Source: Treponema sp.
GTDB taxonomy: Bacteria; Spirochaetota; Spirochaetia; Treponematales; Breznakiellaceae
NCBI GenBank assembly: GCA_031266095.1
Contig: JAISBR010000130.1
Location: 1 to 8,116 of the forward strand
DNA length: 8,116 nt
Direction: 5' to 3'
The position numbers and the translations under genes were made by a program. This document shows positions 1 through 5,879 of this stretch, one piece after another (the first letter of the stretch is position 1; each line of letters starts with the position of its first letter). The notes below the pieces were generated by a model. The model worked only from the letters and a program-made list of their open reading frames with translations. It was not told the DNA's origin and did not search any database.

Positions 1-97
1 GGAACAGGCGGCCCGGAAGATGTCCGCACACCTCATCAAGGCGCGGCATAACCTGGATCAAAGCGAACCTGATCCCGACAATACCCCGCCGATCTAA
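1..97 (+). CDS. C-terminal end of a probable FadR/GntR-family transcriptional regulator (partial)
   Basis: An open frame enters from the left edge and ends at a TAA at 95-97, giving the last 31 residues of a protein. The pattern EQAARKMSAHLIKARHNL resembles the last helix of the FCD ligand-binding domain of FadR-type GntR regulators, where an A-x-x-x-M-x-x-H-L pattern is followed by A-R-x-x-L and a short polar tail. The tail here is rich in Asp and Pro. The DNA-binding domain lies outside the window, so the family call rests on this one helix. The gene converges on the sugar operon and shares its terminator. FadR-type regulators often sit beside the sugar-acid or sugar catabolic operons they repress, so this is a plausible local regulator. 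That role is inferred. Confidence 0.55.
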   Translation, partial: EQAARKMSAHLIKARHNLDQSEPDPDNTPPI

Positions 98-128
98 GGA
101 CTCTCCCGTCTTTTACGGCTGTGACTTT

Positions 129-162
129 CCAAAAACCACCGGCTGCCACCGGCAGTTTTTGG
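129..162. terminator. Bidirectional hairpin terminator between convergent genes
   Basis: CCAAAAAC (129-136) and GTTTTTGG (155-162) form a perfect 8-bp outer stem. Inside it CTGCC (143-147) and GGCAG (151-155) pair around the loop ACC and run directly into TTTTT (156-160), which is a good intrinsic terminator for the plus-strand gene. Read leftward, the GC-rich core is likewise followed by a T run. It starts 7 bases beyond the stop of the minus-strand operon's last gene and 31 bases beyond the plus-strand stop, as expected for a shared terminator. Confidence 0.8.
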
Positions 163-169
163 ACAAATC

Positions 170-1147
170 TTATTTATCCTCTATGCGTATACGAACATGG
201 AAGATTCGTTCCTCTCTGGGCGCAATAAATTGCAGTTTCCCCTCCTGCCGCATTTTATCTCTGCCTAGGGCATGGCAGTTGCCCGGCTCAAAACCGATCA
301 CATAATCCCTGGTTTTAAGCAGTTTCCACTGCACCATATAGGGCAACTCTCTGATATCAAAAAAAAGGAGAGCCTCTATTTTTAAATCGGGGTTGTAAAG
401 CGAAGCCCTGCCCTCTTTTTCAAAGAAGTGGTAGTAACACTGTTCGATAAAATCGTCCGACGGCGGCTTTAGCTTGTCCCATTCGTCAAGATACTTGGCG
501 GCGATTTCGTTGAAGGGATACCGTTCCTTTGAAAAAATCTTCATCACCGCCTTTTCTGTTAACATGGGATACCCAAAATTGATATGGTAGAGCAACATCA
601 GGGGGTAGGTTTCCGTCCCCCTGTTTTTTACCACGTCGGTAATTTCGAGATAATTTTCGGAAAGGGACAGGGCAATCTCCCGGTTGAATTCGAGTTTCTG
701 ATGAAACATCCACGCATTTAAAATAAAGGCTCGGATCTTGATCTTGCCGTCTTCAATGACCGAGTAGATATGTTCTGCCGGCGTATGGGAAATATCACCG
801 TGGAGGGGAAGCCGCTCCCCGTCGTCCTCACAGGGGAATCCTGCGCTGGTCAAGCCGCAGGTGGTAAGGAAACCGGCGGTAAAGGACTTGAGAAAACCCA
901 TTCCCGCAGGTTCGGTATCGTAGTACTGAGGCGCAACATACCCGCAGGGCGCAAAATATCCCAAATTAACGCCCCGGTATGAAATCCGGGATATGTCTGC
1001 GCAACGATCCGCCGAAACGGTAAATTCAATACCGCGTCCGTTTTTTACTTCCAGCAAGCGCATCCCGTCGCCCTTGCCGCCGATAAGCCGATGCTCCTCA
1101 ACGCCGTAAAGTTGGCTTTGATGACCGTAATACGCTTCTTCGTTCAT
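170..1147 (-). CDS. DUF4432 family protein, aldose 1-epimerase-like
   Basis: This 325-residue protein matches the DUF4432 branch of the galactose-mutarotase (beta-supersandwich) superfamily, in opening (YGHQSQLYGVEEHRL, residues 7-21), in length and in landmarks. SADRCADIS (45-53) is typical of the group. HG at 116-117, YHINFGYP at 187-194 and GFEPGN at 285-290 occupy the places of the two catalytic histidines and the catalytic glutamate of GalM enzymes, giving likely active-site residues His116, His188 and Glu287. The family probably binds or interconverts sugar anomers, but its substrate is not established. It is the last gene of the operon, 42 bases after the hydrolase stop and just before the terminator. 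I chose the ATG at 1147 because GGGGGT lies 4 bases upstream and MNEEAYYGH looks like the family N-terminus. An in-frame ATG at 1159 would add four residues. Confidence 0.85.
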   Translation of the reverse strand: MNEEAYYGHQSQLYGVEEHRLIGGKGDGMRLLEVKNGRGIEFTVSADRCADISRISYRGVNLGYFAPCGYVAPQYYDTEPAGMGFLKSFTAGFLTTCGLTSAGFPCEDDGERLPLHGDISHTPAEHIYSVIEDGKIKIRAFILNAWMFHQKLEFNREIALSLSENYLEITDVVKNRGTETYPLMLLYHINFGYPMLTEKAVMKIFSKERYPFNEIAAKYLDEWDKLKPPSDDFIEQCYYHFFEKEGRASLYNPDLKIEALLFFDIRELPYMVQWKLLKTRDYVIGFEPGNCHALGRDKMRQEGKLQFIAPREERIFHVRIRIEDK

Positions 1148-1189
1148 TCTGACCCCCATCGAAATAAGTAACTTTTCCCCATCCGGCCC

Positions 1190-1831
1190 TTAGTCAAGGA
1201 TCGCAATGGCCCGGATTGGAGATCCGTCCCGGCCTTGTAATTTGAGGGGAAGGGAATAGAAGGTAAACGCCATATTCAGGGGAAGCTGTTCCATACCGGC
1301 CAATCCTTCGACGATGATGATCCCCGCGCCGAGCATCTTGATATGAACATACTTCCAGTCGGTCCCGTTAGGGGTCGGCATGTCCATCCCCACAAGCCCC
1401 GTCTTTTTTTCAACAAACCAATCGGCCAGCGCTTTTGAGACAAAGGGAAACCCTGAAAAAAAGGATTGATCCGGAAAGCGTTTGTCCCAGCCGGTATGCA
1501 GCAGGACGGCGGCGCCTTCGTCGATGAATTTCTCATAGGGCCGCAGATCGGCGGGTTCGATCGCTTCGTCGGGCTTTTTATGGGTCAAATCTACCCGGAT
1601 CGCCCGCACAACGCAACGATCCAGGGATATCTCATCGATACATTCACCGTTATTATAAAAATGCCGGGCTGCGTCCATGTGGGTTCCCTGGTGGGTGGAG
1701 GTGGTGAGCCGGGACAGATTGTACCCCAGAGTCTCAAGACTGCAATGCCAATTCAGGGACATCTTCGGGTCCATCGGCATGGTTGGCGCACCGTCAAACA
1801 TCGGCGCGGTTAGATCAATTATTTTACCCAT
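1190..1831 (-). CDS. Cyclase family protein (PF04199-type metal-dependent hydrolase)
   Basis: This 213-residue protein is of usual length for the cyclase / kynurenine formamidase / isatin hydrolase family. The signature HQGTHMDAARHF (47-58) supplies His47, His51, Asp53 and His57. His163 in the YVHIKMLG segment and Glu175 in IIIVEGLAGME complete the metal-site set known from KynB, so the enzyme looks catalytically intact. GMDMPTPNGTD (148-158) matches the family's G-x-D-x-P-S loop. Members hydrolyse amides, imides or ring esters in the cytoplasm; no signal peptide is seen. The gene starts 8 bases after the dehydrogenase stop, with GAGGG of its ribosome-binding site abutting that TAG, so the two are translated in tandem. 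Its place between a sugar-type dehydrogenase and an epimerase-like protein suggests a lactone or similar ring as substrate rather than formylkynurenine. That substrate is inference. Confidence 0.88.
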   Translation of the reverse strand: MGKIIDLTAPMFDGAPTMPMDPKMSLNWHCSLETLGYNLSRLTTSTHQGTHMDAARHFYNNGECIDEISLDRCVVRAIRVDLTHKKPDEAIEPADLRPYEKFIDEGAAVLLHTGWDKRFPDQSFFSGFPFVSKALADWFVEKKTGLVGMDMPTPNGTDWKYVHIKMLGAGIIIVEGLAGMEQLPLNMAFTFYSLPLKLQGRDGSPIRAIAILD

Positions 1832-1839
1832 AACGCCCT

Positions 1840-2640
1840 CTATACGCTGCCTGCGAAATTCGCAGTTTTTCCCAGACCTTCCGGTCCCATGGCTAAATAC
1901 CCCGAATCGGCAAAGAGATCATGCCCGGTTATCACCGCGGCGTCGTCACTCAGGAGATAGGCAATGGCCGCCGCGATATCCGACGGTTCCTGAAGTTTTT
2001 GCAACATGTGATACTCATTCCACGCCTGAGGGGTGCTTTCCCAAGTCCCCTTGGGGGTTGCCTTGAGGACTTCGTCGGTCTTAACCCAGGCAGGACTTAT
2101 GCAATTTACCCGAATTGCGGGGGCGAGGTCCAAAGCCGCGCAACGGATCAACTGCTTTACAGCCCCCTTGGCGGCGTTGTAGGTCCAACGGTTAGGCTGG
2201 GAAATATGGCCGGAGATACTGGAAACACATACCACGGCTCCCTCTTTCTTTTTCCGCTGTTTAACGAATTCCGTTATCATCCGGGCGTAGGCGGCGGGTC
2301 CAGCCATAAAGGTATGTATCCAGTCCTCATAGTCCGCGTCAAGGCCCTTTGCGGTAAAGGGGAAGGCATTATTCACCAAAAAATCCAATTCCCCAAAGAG
2401 GCTCCTCCCTTTTGCGATAAGTGCGGCCGGTGTATCCTTGTCTTCCATATCCGCAACTATAAAGACGGCTTTATCACTGTAGGTTTTCCTGAATTCGGCG
2501 AGGGTCTCAAGCCCCGTTTTTTCATTCCGGCCGCAGAATAAAACACACGCCCCTTCCTCAAGGAGACGCTTCACCGTTGCCTTGCCGATGCCTCTGGAAC
2601 CGCCCGTAACAACGGCGGCTTTTCCGTTTAAACCTTTCAT
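1840..2640 (-). CDS. SDR family NAD(P)-dependent oxidoreductase
   Basis: This 266-residue classical short-chain dehydrogenase has the cofactor motif TGGSRGIG at residues 12-19, NNA at 90-92, catalytic Ser141 in VSSISG, and Tyr154 with Lys158 in YNAAK. SPAWVKTDE (182-190) is the usual segment after strand beta-6. The C-terminus GYLAMGPEGLGK (248-259) is slightly extended. The enzyme would oxidise or reduce a hydroxyl/keto group of a cytoplasmic metabolite. The residue after beta-2 is Arg38 in CGRN, which fits NADP(H) better than an acidic residue would, though this is not decisive. It is the first gene after the stem-loop spacer, with AGGAAG 6 bases before the ATG. In a deoxysugar operon it could be an L-rhamnose or L-fucose 1-dehydrogenase, since both activities exist in SDR enzymes. 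It could equally act on a later keto-acid intermediate; the sequence alone does not decide. Confidence 0.9.
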   Translation of the reverse strand: MKGLNGKAAVVTGGSRGIGKATVKRLLEEGACVLFCGRNEKTGLETLAEFRKTYSDKAVFIVADMEDKDTPAALIAKGRSLFGELDFLVNNAFPFTAKGLDADYEDWIHTFMAGPAAYARMITEFVKQRKKKEGAVVCVSSISGHISQPNRWTYNAAKGAVKQLIRCAALDLAPAIRVNCISPAWVKTDEVLKATPKGTWESTPQAWNEYHMLQKLQEPSDIAAAIAYLLSDDAAVITGHDLFADSGYLAMGPEGLGKTANFAGSV

Positions 2641-2671
2641 GTTTATCTTCCTGTCATTGAGAATTTAATCC

Positions 2672-2701
2672 ATAACCCGGCGTTTTGTATCACCGGGTTA
2701 T
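2672..2701 (-). other. Intra-operon stem-loop, perfect 9-bp stem
   Basis: ATAACCCGG (2672-2680) pairs perfectly with CCGGGTTAT (2693-2701) around a 12-base loop. Two further G-C pairs are possible if A2702 is bulged. On the operon strand no T run follows, so this is not a standard intrinsic terminator. It stands between the binding-protein gene and the dehydrogenase, where stem-loops often stabilise or process the mRNA. Confidence 0.6.
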
Positions 2702-2717
2702 AGGTTGGCTATACGTC

Positions 2718-2745
2718 AGGACGGTCGGACAATCCCGGCTGTCCT
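2718..2745 (-). other. Second, weaker inverted repeat after the binding-protein gene
   Basis: AGGAC (2718-2722) pairs with GTCCT (2741-2745), and inner G/C pairs continue towards a 6-base loop. In the operon-strand RNA two inner positions become A-C mismatches, so the stem is 5 bp plus a short interrupted extension. It begins 9 bases beyond the binding-protein stop and precedes the stronger hairpin at 2672-2701. No T tract is present. Confidence 0.4.
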
Positions 2746-2754
2746 CTGTCGTAC

Positions 2755-3795
2755 TTAATAGACGAAATCCTGAAGGTTGTTCTTATCAAAGAGCTTGGGT
2801 CTCGAAATGGTGAAGATCTTACCTGTGGACTGAATCGTGATGGTACTCAGCTTGCCGGCCTGAAAACTGGCGCCAGGGCCGGGGATGAAGCCTTTGTTGA
2901 CTTCGGCATCCACCATGTATACCGCGAGGTAACCTTCGGCAGGGGGGTCCCAGAGTTGGAAACCCGGAGAGGAACCATCAACGACAAATTCCTTCATTTC
3001 GGAAGGCAAGCCCAGACCAGTAACCTTTACCCGGTTCGCGATACCCCTGGTCTGAACTACCTTGGTGGCGGCGGCGATACCCACGGTGGTGGGAGCGATA
3101 ACGCCCTTCAGATTGGGCCACTTGGTGATGAGGGCTTCCATTTCAGTGGTGGATTTTTCCGGCTGATCATCGCCATAAACCACTTCAACCAGCTTCATAT
3201 TGGCGAATTTGGGATCACTCTTGGCCAAAATAGCCTTCATCGAATCTATCCATGTGTTCTGATCCGGAGCGTCGGTGGTAGCGGAAAGAATGGCAAATTC
3301 GCCCTGGCCGTCGATGAGGCTGTGGAGTAAATCAAGCTGCGCTTGGCCGACGGTAGACATATCACAAGGTTCAATGGCCACATCCCGGTGGGATTCACTG
3401 CCGGGGATATCCTGGTTGATGATGTAGATCCGCACGCCTCTCCTGCGGGCGTCGTCAAAGGTACCGTTTAGCGCGTCGTTGGAATTGGCCGCGATGAAGA
3501 TAGCCTTCGCACCGTTTTGTACCGCCGCTTCTATGTACTCAATCTGGCTGGTAGCTTCGGCGGTGGCCGGACCGGTAAAGATGTACTCGTACTTCTCTCC
3601 GTTCGGATCGATTTCCTTTAGAGCCTCCTCAAAGCCGGAATTGATGGCTACGAAATAAGGATTACCGAGATTTTTGGGGATAAAGTAGATCTTTACTTTC
3701 CCGCTCCCCGCCTGTTTACCGCCGCCTGCAAATACCGCTCCTGCGGCGATGACCAGACACAACCCTAAAAGCAGTAACTTCTTCGCTAGGTTCAT
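2755..3795 (-). CDS. rhaS: Rhamnose-type ABC transporter, periplasmic sugar-binding protein
   Basis: This 346-residue type-I periplasmic binding protein has a signal peptide of residues 1-23 (Lys-Lys, then a leucine/alanine core, then AVFA before GGGKQ). There is no lipobox Cys, so signal peptidase I cleavage after Ala23 and a soluble periplasmic product are expected. PKNLGNPYF (40-48), GEFAILSATTDAPDQNTWIDSM (165-186), VVYGDD (205-210), APTTVGIAAATKVV (234-247) and VTGLGLPSEM (258-267) match rhizobial RhaS closely and fit LsrB (autoinducer-2) less well. It would deliver L-rhamnose or a similar deoxyhexose to the permeases encoded just upstream. The ATG at 3795 is chosen because GGAGGA lies 4 bases before it. 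An in-frame ATG at 3816 adds MFFMEER, which includes that ribosome-binding site and spoils the signal peptide's start. A 59-base gap separates it from the permease gene. Confidence 0.9.
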   Translation of the reverse strand: MNLAKKLLLLGLCLVIAAGAVFAGGGKQAGSGKVKIYFIPKNLGNPYFVAINSGFEEALKEIDPNGEKYEYIFTGPATAEATSQIEYIEAAVQNGAKAIFIAANSNDALNGTFDDARRRGVRIYIINQDIPGSESHRDVAIEPCDMSTVGQAQLDLLHSLIDGQGEFAILSATTDAPDQNTWIDSMKAILAKSDPKFANMKLVEVVYGDDQPEKSTTEMEALITKWPNLKGVIAPTTVGIAAATKVVQTRGIANRVKVTGLGLPSEMKEFVVDGSSPGFQLWDPPAEGYLAVYMVDAEVNKGFIPGPGASFQAGKLSTITIQSTGKIFTISRPKLFDKNNLQDFVY

Positions 3796-3799
3796 ACGT

Positions 3800-3805
3800 T
3801 CCTCC
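3800..3805 (-). promoter_or_regulatory. Ribosome-binding site deciding the start of the binding protein
   Basis: TCCTCC on the plus strand reads GGAGGA on the gene strand, 4 bases before the ATG at 3795. It lies inside the longer reading that would begin at 3816, which argues that the shorter protein with a clean signal peptide is the real one. Confidence 0.75.
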
Positions 3806-3854
3806 ATAAAAAACATGTAATATATAACCAGGCCATTAACAGACCCGGGGTTCC

Positions 3855-4856
3855 CTATTTATCCTTCATATCCCGCACCAGACTGCTGATGTTGGGAATT
3901 ATTATAGACACCAGAAGGATCAGTCCCATGACAAACATCTGGGCGTCCGAGGTGATATTGGCTACAATCAGACCTGTTTTGAGGATGATAACCATTATTA
4001 CCGCGACGAAAGTCCCGATAATGCTGCCCCGGCCGCCGTTGATGTCCGCACCTCCGAGGAGTACCATGATAACCACGTCTATTTCGGAGTTAAGGTTCAT
4101 GTCGTACCGGACCAGGAGAAGCCGCGACATGGTCAGGATACCGCATATGGCGGAAACTATCCCGGACATGATAAAGAGTCCCATCTTAACCTGCCTGGTA
4201 TTTACCCCGCTGTGAATGGCCGCCTGCTCGTTCGCTCCAATGGCGAAGATCTTCCTGCCAAAGCTGGTCCTGTGGAGCAGCAGATAAAAACCACAGCTTA
4301 CCAGGATGAAGATCAGCAGGGTAATGCCGAAATTCGCGTAACCGATGGTAAAGAGGGTCTTTTTTTCAAAACTGTTGAACCACGCGGGGAAGGAACCCAG
4401 ACTCTTGTCGCCGATGAATATCTGGGATACCCCCCGAAACAGGTTCATGGTTCCTATCGTAACAATCATGGCCGGCAGGTTAAGGTAGGCTATAAGGCTG
4501 CCGTTTATGAGGCCGCAGACCGCGCCGATAAGGATGCCGATAACAATGGCAAGACCCATGGGCATCCCCCCATGAAAACAGAGGGCGGTGACCGTGGCGG
4601 AACAGCACATTACCGCGGGCACCGAAAGATCGATCATCCCCGCAGTAACAATCATAGTCATGGTGAGGGCGGTCATCCCCAATTCCATGTACCGGGTAGA
4701 GGTACGCAGAAGGTACGCGAGATCCCGGAAACTGGAGGAAAGGGACATACTGGTTATCAGTACAATAATGAGGAGCGCAAAGGGGACCACTTCCCGGCGT
4801 ACCAACAACTGCCGTATCCCGGTATTATTCTTGATGATTTTTTCTCCCGTACTCAT
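3855..4856 (-). CDS. rhaQ: Rhamnose-type sugar ABC transporter permease (second)
   Basis: This 333-residue inner-membrane protein of the RbsC/RhaP/AraH type (BPD_transp_2) has roughly ten hydrophobic segments, the clearest near residues 22-40, 58-75, 80-95, 100-123, 125-140, 174-195, 225-243, 257-270, 278-298 and 305-322. Family landmarks are LNLPAMIVTIGTMNLFRG (125-142), the cytoplasmic GANEQAAIHSG loop (207-217) that contacts the ATPase, and GGADINGGRGSIIG (268-281). The usual G-S after IDLSV is replaced by Pro79-Ala. It starts 9 bases after the first permease's stop, and its AAGGAAG ribosome-binding site overlaps that stop, indicating coupled translation and a heterodimeric channel. Naming it RhaQ rests on gene order and the RhaS-like neighbour; P and Q could be swapped. 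Confidence 0.88.
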   Translation of the reverse strand: MSTGEKIIKNNTGIRQLLVRREVVPFALLIIVLITSMSLSSSFRDLAYLLRTSTRYMELGMTALTMTMIVTAGMIDLSVPAVMCCSATVTALCFHGGMPMGLAIVIGILIGAVCGLINGSLIAYLNLPAMIVTIGTMNLFRGVSQIFIGDKSLGSFPAWFNSFEKKTLFTIGYANFGITLLIFILVSCGFYLLLHRTSFGRKIFAIGANEQAAIHSGVNTRQVKMGLFIMSGIVSAICGILTMSRLLLVRYDMNLNSEIDVVIMVLLGGADINGGRGSIIGTFVAVIMVIILKTGLIVANITSDAQMFVMGLILLVSIIIPNISSLVRDMKDK

Positions 4857-4865
4857 TTCACTTCC

Positions 4866-5879
4866 TTACGCATTTTTCCGGCCAAGTCTTGCCTTGGACT
4901 GCATGATGGACACACCGCGATCCAAGAGCAGCGCGATAACGATGATGAATCCGTAGCTGAACCGCTGTACTGTTCCGGGAATGCCGACCATGGCGATCAT
5001 GGTATTGATGGTTCCCAGAAGCAGACAACCCAGAAAAACCCCTGCCACCGTACCTTTACCGCCCGAAACACTGACTCCACCGATAATCGTGGCGGAAATG
5101 ACGACGAATTCCAGGCCATTTCCGGTGTTATTGGGATTCACATAACCGAATCGCGAGGCGGACATCATGGCGGTGATACCGCAGAGAACGCCGGTTATAA
5201 CAAAGATGAGAAATTCCGTCTTTTTGCAGTTTATACCCCGCAGGTGAGCGGCCTCCCGGTTTGACCCCACGGCGTACACCTCCCGGCCAAAGTGGGTGTA
5301 CCGCAATACCAGGAAAAAACCCAGGGTGATAATTACGGCGATCACGACCAGCCAGGGAACCAGGTACTCCCCCACGGCAAGTCCCTGGGAAACGGCATTG
5401 CTCATGCCGTCCGGCAGTTCGTAGCCGGTAACCATCTTACCGTGGGATATGATGTAGGTAAGACCCCGGTACGCGTTCAGGGTTCCAAGGGTCACGATGA
5501 TCGCGGGAATTTTGAGGTAGGCGATAAGGAACCCGTTGAAGGCCCCGCAGAGGCAGCCGACCGCAATGGAAACGGCGATACCGGTCCACAGGGAAACGCC
5601 AAAGTCCCGAAACAGAATCCCCGCCACCATGGCGCTCAACGCTACGGCGGAACCGATGGAAAGATCGATGTCCCGGACGATGACAACCATCATCATACCC
5701 ATGGCCATGGTCAGGTTGAGGGGCATCCAGAGTAAAACACTGTTGATAACGCTGGGCAGACGCCGGGCGGTGAACAGTTCCGGCCGGGCAATCCCGGACA
5801 TGAGGAATATCAGGATGACAATACCTACCGTAACCAGCTCTTTTATGTTGTTGTTAAAAAAACGCTTGAACTTTTTCAT
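4866..5879 (-). CDS. rhaP: Rhamnose-type sugar ABC transporter permease (first)
   Basis: This 337-residue permease is paralogous to the next gene and has about ten membrane segments (clearest near 13-29, 45-68, 72-90, 97-120, 124-143, 172-193, 222-240, 256-271, 277-299 and 306-320). IDLSIGSAVAL (71-81), LKIPAIIVTLGTLNAYRG (122-139), the ATPase-contact loop GSNREAAHLRG (205-215) and GGVSVSGGKGTVAG (267-280) are typical of the RbsC family. A basic start, MKKFKRF, and a basic tail, RLGRKNA, suggest both ends are cytoplasmic. Its ATG shares one base with the ATPase stop (TAATG at 5879), so it is probably translated by re-initiation. With the second permease it should form the membrane channel. 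The symbol follows the rhizobial order (ATPase, P, Q) and is less certain than the function. Confidence 0.88.
   Translation of the reverse strand: MKKFKRFFNNNIKELVTVGIVILIFLMSGIARPELFTARRLPSVINSVLLWMPLNLTMAMGMMMVVIVRDIDLSIGSAVALSAMVAGILFRDFGVSLWTGIAVSIAVGCLCGAFNGFLIAYLKIPAIIVTLGTLNAYRGLTYIISHGKMVTGYELPDGMSNAVSQGLAVGEYLVPWLVVIAVIITLGFFLVLRYTHFGREVYAVGSNREAAHLRGINCKKTEFLIFVITGVLCGITAMMSASRFGYVNPNNTGNGLEFVVISATIIGGVSVSGGKGTVAGVFLGCLLLGTINTMIAMVGIPGTVQRFSYGFIIVIALLLDRGVSIMQSKARLGRKNA

Noticed and set aside
1921..2541. Plus-strand open frame (206 codons) opposite the dehydrogenase
   Set aside because: The minus strand carries a complete SDR with all catalytic residues; the plus-strand reading has no coherent motifs.
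2672..2701. Hairpin after the binding-protein gene as an intrinsic terminator ending the operon
   Set aside because: The stem is followed on the operon strand by GGATTAAATTC, not a T run, and no promoter is visible for the three enzyme genes beyond it, so read-through is more likely.
2755..3795. LsrB-type autoinducer-2 binding protein
   Set aside because: VTGLGLPSEM, the SATTDAPDQNTWIDSM region and VVYGDD fit RhaS better. The adjacent RhaM-type mutarotase, with no LsrF/LsrG/LsrK genes present, also points to a deoxysugar.
3796..3854. A/T-rich TATATT in the gap before the binding-protein gene, as a possible internal promoter
   Set aside because: No -35-like hexamer with a TTG core lies at a 16-18 base distance, so the -10 resemblance alone is not enough.
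4212..5264. Long plus-strand open frame (350 codons) opposite the two permease genes
   Set aside because: It overlaps well-supported membrane proteins on the other strand, and its translation is His/Gly/Asp-rich low-complexity text without a recognisable domain or ribosome-binding site. This is a typical antisense shadow of hydrophobic codons.
5292..5735. Plus-strand open frame rich in His, Asp and Gly, resembling a metal-binding protein
   Set aside because: The composition follows from reading permease codons on the opposite strand; there is no start signal.
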